Shown piece by piece: positions 6,841-13,152 of a DNA stretch of 13,152 nucleotides. Under the pieces are notes generated by a model. It was not told the origin of the DNA and searched no databases. It saw only the letters and a list, made by a program, of their open reading frames with translations. Position 1 is the stretch's first letter, and the number at the start of each line of letters is the position of its first letter. Origin of the DNA: UBA2160 sp964588665 (GTDB lineage: Bacteria > Chloroflexota > Dehalococcoidia > Lucifugimonadales > UBA1123); the NCBI GenBank assembly GCA_964588665.1, contig CAZPQQ010000085.1:1-13152 (forward strand), given 5' to 3'. Position numbers and translations under genes: made by a program.

Positions 6841-8251
6841 ATGGGCAAAACAATCCGGCGACTCTATCGACAGGTCAAGCCAGCATTCGGCGCTCGGGCG
6901 CTGATGGCGGCAGTCGGCGCCATTGGCTTGCTCGCCGCTGCTTGCTCGACCTCCAACGCCCCTGCATCTGAGTCGCCTGCTCTCAGCGCATTTCAGCCCG
7001 GCGCCGGCCAGGTAACGCCGATCCAGACGCCGCCGGCCAACGAGGGTGGTCGTTTTCCGGCGCCTGCGGCACCGAGCGGAGCCACCGCGCCATCGTCGCC
7101 TGCCAAGCCGCCGCCAGCTCCCCTGTCGTCAGTGTCGCGCGGCGAATCTGTCGAAGGCCCGCTGCCAGCATATGCGCCCCCTGAAGTCCCGGGGCTCGCG
7201 CCTGCCGTCAGAATCCACGATGCGCCCCCTCCCGGCCTGGGGGAGGTTCAATCACCAGCGGATCTCGTCGAGCAGACGCCTGCACCGCTTGCCCAGACGA
7301 CGGACCCCATATCTCCGACGCTTCGAGATCTGAACCCAACCGGACCCAAAGAGATCAACGGCGCTCGATTCATGCAGCTTCTTACGCGGGACGCCATCGT
7401 TCCGGTGTACGAACCGCAGTACGCGCCAGCCAACAGCGTCGAACTGAGCGCGCAGGACCTGGTCATGGGCGCTCAGCATTGACGGCGAACACCGCGCGTA
7501 TCCGCTCCGAAGCCTTCGGTCCCACGAGATGGTAAACGACGAGCTCGCAGGGATCCCAATCCTGGTCACTTGGTGACCGATCTGTTACACCGGTCTGGTT
7601 CATGACCGGCGGACAGGCGGTGAGACGCTCACCTTCGGCAACCAAGGAGCGCTGTACAAGCAGGCCATGACGTGGTGGGACCATCAGACCGAGAGCATCT
7701 GGTCTCAACCCTGGGGAACAGCGCTGACCGGCCCGCTCGTAGGCGCCGCCCTAACGCTGATCCCGACATCGATCGTCCCCTGGGAGACATGGGTCGCGGA
7801 TCATCCGGATTCGACTGTCGTCACCAACTTCCTCTACCAAAGCTCCAGGGTGGTCCACGGAACGCGCGACGACTTTGTGATCGGGGTTGCTCTCGAGGAC
7901 TCCGCCGTTGCGTATGACTACAGGACCGCGGCGGCACACCGCGTGGTCAACGATGCTGTTGGCGCGCATCCGGTCGTCGTTGTCGTCGATCCTGAGGCCC
8001 GCGACATCCAGGTCTACCTGAGGCGTGTCAGCGATCCCGAGAGCGACAAACAGATCGAGTTGACGTTCGAGCTTGACCCGAGCGGTCAACTAGTCGATGC
8101 AGAAACCGGCAGCGTCTGGGACGAGTCCCGAGGCGTAGCAATCGCCGGCGCGCTGAAGGGGGAGTCGCTACAGCAAATCCCCTGGGTTTCGGCGTTCGAC
8201 TGGGCGTGGCGAGACTTCTTCCCGCACACCACGTTCTACCGCGCCGGTTGA
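6841..8251 (+). CDS. DUF3179 lipoprotein, interrupted by a frame change and an in-frame TGA: candidate selenoprotein or pseudogene
   Basis: Read as one gene, this encodes about 469 residues. Residues 1-35 form a lipoprotein signal (basic start, hydrophobic MAAVGAIGLLAAAC, lipidated Cys35). A Pro/Ser/Ala-rich linker runs to about 170, and DUF3179 follows. The first frame stops at 7480-7482 just after 'IVPVYEPQYAPANSVELSAQ' and DLVMGA; the family continues in the next frame as SIDGEHRAYPLRSL and HEMVNDELAGIPILVTW, then TGA, then PICYTGLVHDRR and ETLTFGNQGALY. The TGA stands where DUF3179 proteins have the first Cys of 'T(Y/W)CPxC'. After it 225 codons stay open, with the family's 'QTESIWSQ', a second half-repeat (HRVVNDAVGAHPVVVVVDPE), 'LTFEL' and 'ETGSVWD', ending at a normal place. 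Function of DUF3179 is unknown; the protein would face outward. Either UGA is read as selenocysteine (U245-P-I-C248) or the gene is freshly broken. The ATG at 6841 is chosen because the open frame further upstream does not look like protein. Confidence 0.75.
7564..7578 (+). other. perfect small hairpin overlapping the UGA
   Basis: GGTCAC (7564-7569) and GTGACC (7573-7578) around TTG. The TGA lies in its 3' arm. It may be incidental to the codons for Val-Thr-Trp, or may act as a pause or competing structure. Confidence 0.4.
7574..7609 (+). promoter_or_regulatory. in-frame UGA with SECIS-like hairpin
   Basis: TGA at 7574-7576 is followed, after 13 nt, by CCGGTC (7590-7595), an 8-nt loop TGGTTCAT (7596-7603), and GACCGG (7604-7609), a perfect 6-bp stem. 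The loop starts 19 nt after the UGA and has GGU near its beginning. Bacterial SECIS elements are known to place a small apical loop with a G among its first bases about 16-37 nt after the UGA. That fits, although the energy and any competing fold with the hairpin at 7564-7578 were not computed. Confidence 0.5.
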
Positions 8252-8275
8252 GCGTCGAGAATGTGGTCGACGTGC

Positions 8276-8293
8276 CGTCGGGCTAATCCGACG
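8276..8293 (+). terminator. possible weak terminator after the DUF3179 gene
   Basis: CGTCGG (8276-8281) and CCGACG (8288-8293) form a perfect 6-bp stem around GCTAAT, 24 nt after the stop codon. No T-run follows, so intrinsic termination is uncertain. Confidence 0.3.
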
Positions 8294-8449
8294 CCGATGT
8301 CGTCAGGACGGTCTTCTAAAGAGGGAATCCACCGACCCACAGAGCTGGCATTCGAAGCGGGGCGCTTGGTTGAGGCCTGAGAGGAATCGAAAGGGGTCGT
8401 CTGTGATAAAGTGAAAATGGATTGAGGCTAGCATTGGAGTATTTCGACC

Positions 8450-8779
8450 ATGCCGAGCACAAAGGGAGACCGGTTCGGAACGTTCCTTGAACGGGCGAAG
8501 CATTATAGCTCGTTGGAGGCGACGAGCGGAGAAACGAAGGCTCTTCCAACAGAGAGCAAGTCCCTCGACAATGTTTTGGCGATCCTGATCGAATCCGGAC
8601 CTCTCCCAGCGCAAGAGCTGATAAAAAAGGCGGGATTGGGCGCTTTCGAGGTGTCCAAGTTGCTCGACGTTCTAGTCGACGCTCAGCTAGTTGTGCTCAA
8701 TGATGTATCGGGTGAAGAAACAGTCAGCCTGACCGACAACGGCGAAAAAGTTGCTTACATAGCGAAACAGGCTGGCTAG
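8450..8779 (+). CDS. small winged-helix DNA-binding protein
   Basis: A 109-residue protein with no membrane segment. Residues about 38-100 form a winged helix-turn-helix: helix 1 LDNVLAILIESG (39-50), helix 2 AQELIKKAG (54-62), recognition helix 'AFEVSKLLDVLVDAQL' (65-80), then a wing VVLNDVSGEETVSLTDNGEK (81-100). This is the MarR/DprA-like kind found in many small regulators. The first 35 residues are polar and probably disordered. A GGAG at 8436-8439, 10 nt before the ATG, supports the start. Base composition of the lines I counted is about 53-55% GC against about 70% in a line of the pnt genes. It is followed after 22 nt by a membrane protein gene, so it may regulate or signal with that partner. 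The specific family is not recognised. Confidence 0.7.
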   Translation: MPSTKGDRFGTFLERAKHYSSLEATSGETKALPTESKSLDNVLAILIESGPLPAQELIKKAGLGAFEVSKLLDVLVDAQLVVLNDVSGEETVSLTDNGEKVAYIAKQAG

Positions 8780-8801
8780 CCCGGCGCCGCTTTTATCGGC
8801 T

Positions 8802-9437
8802 ATGGCTCTTGCAACGGTCATCGGGGTGGCGATCGGGATCACAGAGTTGATATCTCGTTACCGCGATGCGCCGTTTAAGGCTACTTTCTCAGTGCCCGGG
8901 TTGCTCTATTTCGTCGTAAATGGGTCGGCAGCCGCGTCAGCTTTGGCGCTAATCAGGGAATTTGACGTCGTGTCGCCTGATGAACCAATACCCCTGAAAT
9001 GGGTATTGGCCGCGGGTTTTGGAGCCATGGCGATCCTTCGCTCATCGTTATTCAGTTTTCGCGCCGGTGATCAGGACGTTGCGTTGGGGCCCAGCACATT
9101 GTTGCGCGTGGTGCTTGATGCCGCCGACAGAGAAGTTGATCGCCAACGGGCCAAGGCGAGAGCAGCATCGGTGGACGAGATCATGAGGGATGTTGTGTTC
9201 GAGAAGGCACAACTGGCTCTGCCGACATACTGTCTGGCGCTTTTGCAGAATCTATCGCAAGAGGACCAAGATCAGTTGGCGCGCATGTCCATCGCTCTGA
9301 AAGACGCCCAGATGAATGAGCGAGTAAAGAACTTGTCCCTCGGTCTAGCCATAATGGACGCCGTGGGGGAGGATGTGCTGAGAGTTACCGTGGATACTCT
9401 CGGACAGGATATCAGGGCGGGAACAGACATCCCCTGA
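8802..9437 (+). CDS. three-helix membrane protein of unknown function
   Basis: A 211-residue protein I do not recognise. Three hydrophobic segments are seen at about 1-17 (ALATVIGVAIGITELI), 31-50 (VPGLLYFVVNGSAAASALAL) and 66-85. A soluble, mostly helical C-terminal half (about 95-205) follows, with many charges (DREVDRQRAKARAASVDEIM) and no catalytic motif I can name. The ATG at 8802 has no clear ribosome site and the first helix begins immediately. The only in-frame extension (to a CTG at 8772) would add another ten mostly hydrophobic residues, so the true start is uncertain. It begins 22 nt after the winged-helix gene and shares its lower GC, suggesting an acquired two-gene unit. Confidence 0.65.
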   Translation: MALATVIGVAIGITELISRYRDAPFKATFSVPGLLYFVVNGSAAASALALIREFDVVSPDEPIPLKWVLAAGFGAMAILRSSLFSFRAGDQDVALGPSTLLRVVLDAADREVDRQRAKARAASVDEIMRDVVFEKAQLALPTYCLALLQNLSQEDQDQLARMSIALKDAQMNERVKNLSLGLAIMDAVGEDVLRVTVDTLGQDIRAGTDIP

Positions 9438-9577
9438 CGACGTCCCGCTGTTGATGTGATCCGCCATTGAGACAAGTCGGTTGACCGTGCCAGAACGTGG
9501 TTAATCGACAAGACCGTTTCGCATGCCGGTATGCACTTCCGGTGCTTTGCCGACCGTGCCTGAGACGGGATGCGTCC
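9438..9577. other. intergenic gap between convergent genes
   Basis: 140 bp between the membrane protein stop and the pntB stop. It contains small hairpins (GCAT-GCCGGT-ATGC at 9530-9543 and GGGA-TGCG-TCCC near 9568-9579), but no T-run typical of a terminator. Confidence 0.4.
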
Positions 9578-10978
9578 CTACCCCTCGCGCAGCGCCGCCA
9601 CGAGCGCCGCGGCCATCGCTTTGGCGTCGCCGAAGAGCATCAGCGTGTTGTCGGCCGCGAACAGCGGGTTGGGGATGCCGGCGAATCCCGGACTGAGGCT
9701 GCGCTTGATGACGACCACGGACTGCGCCTCGTCCACGTTGAGGATCGGCATGCCCGCGATGGGGACGGACGGGTCCGCTGAACGGGCCATGGGGTTGACC
9801 ACGTCGTTGGCGCCGAAAACGACGACCATGTCCGTCTGACGGAAGGTGGGGTTGATCTCGTCCATCTCCTTGAGCTTGTCGTAGGAGATGTTGGCCTCGG
9901 CGAGCAGGACGTTCATGTGACCCGGCATGCGTCCGGCGACCGGGTGGATGGCGAACTCCACCTCGACTCCCTTTGACTCCAACAGAGTCGTGAGTTCCTG
10001 TACGGCGTGCTGAGCTTGCGCCACGGCTAGCCCGTAACCCGGAGCAATGACCACTCGCCGGGCGCCCTCCATCAGCATCGCGACCTCGTCCGGCGACGCT
10101 GATTTGACGCGTCCGGCGTAAATGTCGTCTTCGTCGTCGGCACTCGAGACGGCCGATCCTACGCCAGCGAACATGACGTTTGCCAGCGACCGGTTCATCG
10201 CCTTCGACATGAGCGCTGTCAGGATGAACCCCGCCGCGCCGACCAACGACCCGGCGATGATGAGAACGCTGTTGTTGAGCACCCAGCCGTGACCCGCCGC
10301 CGCCAACCCGGAGTAGGCGTTGAGCAGGGCGATGACGACCGGCATGTCCGCGCCGCCGATGGGTATCACGAGCATGAGGCCCAGCAGGGAAGCCGTCCCG
10401 ACCAGGAGCCAGAACGGCAGGGATGTCGACGGGTCGATGACGAGCCATGCGCTGAGACCGACGCAAGCGATCGCCAGGATACCGTTGATTATGTGACGGC
10501 CAGGCAGGAGGATAGGCTTGTCCCCCATGATCCCCTGGAGTTTGCCGAACGCGACGGCGCTCCCGAGAAATGACAGTCCGCCGATAAGGCCCGCAATCGC
10601 AGCGGCCAGCGTGAACTGGACGTCGATCCCCTCGACGAACCCGCCCTTGAGCGCCTCTTCCAGTGCGGCGCCAACGGCCAATGCGGACGCGCCGCCCCCG
10701 AAGCCATTGAAGATCGCGATGAGCTGCGGCATGCCCGTCATCGGCACCCGGTAAGCAAGGACTACGCCGATCAGGGCGCCCAACACGAGGCCCGCGACGA
10801 TGATTTCGAAGCTGACGATCCGTTTGTCCAGGAGCGTGACGACAATCGCGATGAGCATCGCAGTAGAGCCCATCAGGTTGCCCCGCACGGCCGTGCGGGG
10901 ATTCGTCAGTCCCTTTAACCCGAGAATGAAAAGGACGGCGGCCGCCAGGTACGCGAGGTTGATGTACTCGATCGACAT
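9578..10978 (-). CDS. pntB: NAD(P) transhydrogenase beta subunit
   Basis: A 466-residue membrane protein, the usual length. The transhydrogenase moves hydride from NADH to NADP+ driven by the proton gradient, supplying NADPH. Residues 1-270 hold about nine membrane helices of domain II, including 'TNPRTAVRGNLMGS' near the start and 'NGFGGGASALAVG' (91-103). Domain III (about 295-466) binds NADP(H) with 'IAPGYGLAVAQAQ' (311-323), 'HPVAGRMPGHMNVLLAEA' (345-362), 'VFGANDVVNP' (387-396), 'KRSLSPGFAGIPNPLF' (425-440) and LFGDAK (448-453), all as in the E. coli protein. The ATG directly follows the pntAB stop (TAGATG), and GGAGAG inside the pntAB end is a suitable ribosome site. It is the last gene of a three-gene operon. 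Confidence 0.96.
   Translation of the reverse strand: MSIEYINLAYLAAAVLFILGLKGLTNPRTAVRGNLMGSTAMLIAIVVTLLDKRIVSFEIIVAGLVLGALIGVVLAYRVPMTGMPQLIAIFNGFGGGASALAVGAALEEALKGGFVEGIDVQFTLAAAIAGLIGGLSFLGSAVAFGKLQGIMGDKPILLPGRHIINGILAIACVGLSAWLVIDPSTSLPFWLLVGTASLLGLMLVIPIGGADMPVVIALLNAYSGLAAAGHGWVLNNSVLIIAGSLVGAAGFILTALMSKAMNRSLANVMFAGVGSAVSSADDEDDIYAGRVKSASPDEVAMLMEGARRVVIAPGYGLAVAQAQHAVQELTTLLESKGVEVEFAIHPVAGRMPGHMNVLLAEANISYDKLKEMDEINPTFRQTDMVVVFGANDVVNPMARSADPSVPIAGMPILNVDEAQSVVVIKRSLSPGFAGIPNPLFAADNTLMLFGDAKAMAAALVAALREG
10881..10900. repeat. perfect 20-bp palindrome inside pntB
   Basis: CCCCGCACGG followed by its exact reverse complement. It lies in codons for the conserved NPRTAVRG segment, so it may be a product of coding, but it would form a loop-free cruciform or a stem in the mRNA. 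Confidence 0.6.
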
Positions 10979-11260
10979 CTAATCTCTCCGGTGGAACATG
11001 CCAAGCATGCGGTGGGTAACGAGGAACCCTCCGACCACGTTGGCCGTCGCCATAGCCACCGCGACCAATCCCAGAATTGTCGTGAACGTGGTGAGCTGCT
11101 GACCGGACGTCACTAGCGTGCCCACCAGCGTGATGCCGGAGATGGCGTTGGCCCCGGACATTAGCGGCGTGTGGAGCAGGGGCGGCACTTTGGTGATTAT
11201 CTCGAAGCCGACGAACAAGGCCAACAGGAAGATAGTCAGGGCTGCTACGAAAACCTCCAT
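10979..11260 (-). CDS. pntAB: NAD(P) transhydrogenase alpha subunit, membrane part
   Basis: A 93-residue protein with three membrane helices (about 3-22, 41-56 and 60-82). It carries the family pattern 'VPPLLHTPLMSGANAISGI' (25-43) followed by 'VAVAMATANVVGGFLVTHRM' (66-85) and a short basic end. This is the small alpha-2 subunit that in E. coli is fused to the alpha C-terminus and in Rhodospirillum-type enzymes is separate. The ATG overlaps the pntAA stop by one base (TAATG), and pntB starts directly after its own stop, so all three subunits are translationally coupled. Confidence 0.95.
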   Translation of the reverse strand: MEVFVAALTIFLLALFVGFEIITKVPPLLHTPLMSGANAISGITLVGTLVTSGQQLTTFTTILGLVAVAMATANVVGGFLVTHRMLGMFHRRD

Positions 11261-12438
11261 TAGGCGCTGCTCCCTTCATTGGATGCCGTCAGGCCTAGCC
11301 GCTCGCGGACGCGCGCGCTGAACACCTCTCCCTCGTGTGTCAAGAGCGCGTCGAGGATGATCGGGTCGTCAAGGTCTATCCGCACTTCCCCGTCTTTGAC
11401 CAGGTTCTCAAAGAACGAGGTCACATTCTTGCTGTACATCTGGCTGGCATGGAACGGGATGGTGGACGCAACGTTGGTCGGTCCCATTATCGTGACCCCA
11501 CCCACGTCAACGTTCTCGCCGGGCCGCGTGAGTTCGCAGTTGCCGCCGCTCTCGGCGGCCAGGTCCACGATGACCGAGCCCTCGCCCATGCCGTTGACCA
11601 TCTCTTCGGTCAGCAGGATCGGGGACTTGCCGCCCGGGACCGCCGCGGTCGTAATCACCACGTCGCTATCGGCTACGACGCGTCCCATCAGCTCACGTTG
11701 CCGGCGGTAGAACTCCTCGCCCATTTCCTGTGCGTAGCCGCCCTTGGTCTCGGACTCTTCGGTGTCGAGCTCGAGTTCGACGAACCTTGCCCCCAGGCTT
11801 TCCACTTGCTCTTTGACGGCGGGTCGTACATCGTACGCTTGCACCACGGCGCCAAGCCGTCTTGCCGAGGCGATGGCCTGTAGCCCCGCCACGCCAGCTC
11901 CCACGATCAACACCCTGGCGGGCGTGATCGTGCCAGCGGCCGTGATCATCATCGGGAACATCCTCGGCAGAGTGTCGGCGGCCATGAGGACGGCTTTGTA
12001 GCCTGCGATCGTGGCCATTGCCGACAGCACGTCCATGGGTTGAGCACGGCTGATCCGAGGCAGCAGCTCGAGGGCGAACGAAGTGACGTTCTTGTCGGCC
12101 AACTCCTGCGCCGCTTCAGGGGCGCCCAGTGGGTCGAGGAGGCCGAGCACTATTTGGCCTGATTGAAGCAGTTCGAGATCGGCGGGACCGGCATCAGGAT
12201 TGGCGCCAAGTCCGCGCACCTGCAAGACCACGTTGGCCGAAGCCAGGAGCTGTGCCCGGTCGGATGCAATCGTCGCGCCCTGAGCCTCGTACAGACTGTC
12301 CGGAAACCCAGCCAGCCGACCGGCGTCATGCTCCACAAGAACGCTTGCCCCTGCTTTGGCAAGCGCGGAGGCACCCGCCGGGACCAGAGCGACGCGTCGC
12401 TCGTCCGGATAAGTCTCGCGAGGAACTCCGACGTTCAT
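11260..12438 (-). CDS. pntAA: NAD(P) transhydrogenase alpha subunit, NAD(H)-binding part
   Basis: A 392-residue soluble domain I protein of the split transhydrogenase. The N-terminus MNVGVPRETYPDERRVALVP is the normal one. 'SRAQPMDVLSAMATIAGY' (130-147) is the family active-site motif. The NAD(H) fold has 'VLIVGAGVAGLQAIASARRLG' without its last residue at 176-195 and D203 at the end of the second strand (AYDVRP), which prefers NAD(H). The mobile loop is represented by GGYAQEM (233-239), and 'GPTNVASTIPFHASQMYSKN' (319-338) is conserved. I place the start at ATG 12438 because a TTG 15 nt upstream would only add MYHVP. No strong ribosome site is seen. There is no membrane segment; the protein docks on the membrane subunits encoded next. 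Confidence 0.95.
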   Translation of the reverse strand: MNVGVPRETYPDERRVALVPAGASALAKAGASVLVEHDAGRLAGFPDSLYEAQGATIASDRAQLLASANVVLQVRGLGANPDAGPADLELLQSGQIVLGLLDPLGAPEAAQELADKNVTSFALELLPRISRAQPMDVLSAMATIAGYKAVLMAADTLPRMFPMMITAAGTITPARVLIVGAGVAGLQAIASARRLGAVVQAYDVRPAVKEQVESLGARFVELELDTEESETKGGYAQEMGEEFYRRQRELMGRVVADSDVVITTAAVPGGKSPILLTEEMVNGMGEGSVIVDLAAESGGNCELTRPGENVDVGGVTIMGPTNVASTIPFHASQMYSKNVTSFFENLVKDGEVRIDLDDPIILDALLTHEGEVFSARVRERLGLTASNEGSSA

Positions 12439-12458
12439 GGGCACGTGATACAACCTGT

Positions 12459-12487
12459 CTGTTCTAAGCGTTGGCGTAACGTGAACA
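12459..12487 (-). promoter_or_regulatory. nested inverted repeat in the pntAA leader
   Basis: TGTTC (12460-12464) and GAACA (12483-12487) enclose a second inverted pair CGTT (12469-12472) and AACG (12478-12481), 22 nt upstream of the pntAA start. It could be an operator or leader hairpin. The flanking leader is AT-richer than the genes, and no clear -35/-10 pair was found. Confidence 0.3.
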
Positions 12488-12627
12488 TTCCGACAGAGAC
12501 TTTAACATAATTCGCGAACGCGGTCGTACACTTGCGGACCAAAAACGTGAGGGAATGGCGATATTCTAGCCGAGGGCCGGTCCGTCTTATGCCGGACATC
12601 CCGACGGAAATCGGAATCCGATCCACG

Positions 12628-12849
12628 CTAGCGCGCTGATCGCAGGTCATTGACTTTGAATCCGAACACTCCGGGCAGAGCTACGAACACAGCCGACAGA
12701 CCAATCATGAACGGGACGCTGACGACCGTAAGAGCCGCGCCTGCAACGATGCCTCCCAACGGATTGGTCCCCTGCATCGACATCCTCAACAGCGCAAACG
12801 TGCGCCCCATGATCGACATGGAGTGGGGCGGCACTTTCGCGGGCGCCAA
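12628..12849 (-). pseudogene. C-terminal fragment of an MFS transporter
   Basis: The last about 70 residues of a 126-codon frame read like the end of a major facilitator transporter: VPPHSMSIMGRTFALLRMSM, then 'QGTNPLGGIVAGAALTVVSV', then a final hydrophobic helix ending in FGFKVNDLRSAR. The loop motif 'MxGRxFxLxRM' followed by 'PLGGxxAG' is common in MFS_3/EntS-like exporters. Upstream residues of the same frame do not look like a transporter, and no other membrane helices precede it within the window, so at least ten helices are missing. It is most likely a decayed remnant. The call is pattern-based. Confidence 0.4.
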
Positions 12850-13152
12850 TAGCTCAGGTGGCTGGGAACGCAGTCCCGAATTAGGCAGAGAGCCTTGGTT
12901 GGAGTCAGCTTGGACCGCTGAAGAAACAAGCCCGCCTTGCTTACCGGTGCAAGCGAAACTTATCGTCACACTAATCGGCTTCGGGGCTGGGATGTCCAAT
13001 CCTATCACGATTCAGGTCGATAGCGTCGGGCTACTTGCGGCGGGCAGTCGTGGTGTCGATGTTCACTCTCCGGCGCGACTCGCAAAGCGTTCGCGGACCC
13101 AATAGATCGCAGAATCCCAAACCCAGGAATGTCCTGGTGCTCGAAATCTCGT
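12850..13152. other. gene-free right edge
   Basis: About 300 bp with no convincing gene on either strand. It contains one short hairpin, CCAGGA-ATG-TCCTGG (13123-13137), without a T-run. The expected upstream part of the MFS gene is not recognisable here. Confidence 0.5.

Noticed and set aside
8303..8614. Minus-strand frame ending with a zinc-ribbon-like FECQLCG
   Set aside because: Only one Cys pair, it overlaps the better-supported winged-helix gene, and the rest of the translation is unlike a protein family I know.
9501..11279. 592-codon open frame on the minus strand over pntB and pntAB
   Set aside because: Its translation is Arg/Gly/His-rich and overlaps three frames with clear transhydrogenase motifs; a shadow of GC-rich coding sequence.
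1..13152. CRISPR array, rRNA, tRNA or complete insertion sequence
   Set aside because: No regularly spaced repeats, no tRNA cloverleaf, no rRNA-like sequence and no transposase frame were seen.

Overview
The window (about 60-65% GC over most genes) looks like a chromosomal segment from an uncultured bacterium, most plausibly a Chloroflexota member of the SAR202/Dehalococcoidia kind. That guess rests on the gene mix (a DUF3179 lipoprotein, a CaiB/BaiF CoA-transferase beside an FlK-like thioesterase, a three-subunit Pnt transhydrogenase) and on an intergenic repeat whose core reads GGGCGGGTTT-G-AAACCCGCCC. It is an inference, since there is no rRNA or other marker gene here.

Layout. Positions 1-1686 hold one minus-strand LicD-type gene with an added C-terminal beta-sandwich-like domain. 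It is bracketed by two copies of a 27-bp direct repeat, each inside what looks like the degraded 3' end of a short-chain dehydrogenase (SDR) gene. From 6177 down to 1687 runs a tight minus-strand series: FlK-like thioesterase, family III CoA-transferase (TTG start), OmpR/PhoB-type response regulator, histidine kinase, and an archaeal-type undecaprenyl-diphosphate phosphatase (UppP). The last four are separated by 11 nt, a 4-nt overlap and 1 nt, so the two-component system and UppP are almost certainly co-translated. The CoA enzymes are probably on the same message.

Positions 6178-6840 are non-coding, with a likely promoter for the series and an inverted-repeat element. From 6841 to 8251 (plus) lies a DUF3179 lipoprotein gene that is not a simple open frame. 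It needs a one-base frame change near 7471-7474 and then meets an in-frame TGA at 7574-7576. That TGA sits exactly where the family has the first Cys of a CPxC motif, and a hairpin with a G-rich apical loop begins at the spacing expected of a bacterial SECIS element. The gene is either a selenoprotein (with an assembly error or recoding at the frame change) or a young pseudogene. This is the most interesting signal in the window.

Positions 8450-9437 (plus) carry a lower-GC pair: a small winged-helix protein and a three-helix membrane protein of unknown function. On the minus strand, 12438 to 9578 is pntAA-pntAB-pntB, overlapping or abutting, encoding the proton-translocating NAD(P) transhydrogenase. 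Beyond it is a fragment of an MFS transporter C-terminus. No tRNA, rRNA, CRISPR array or intact insertion sequence was seen.
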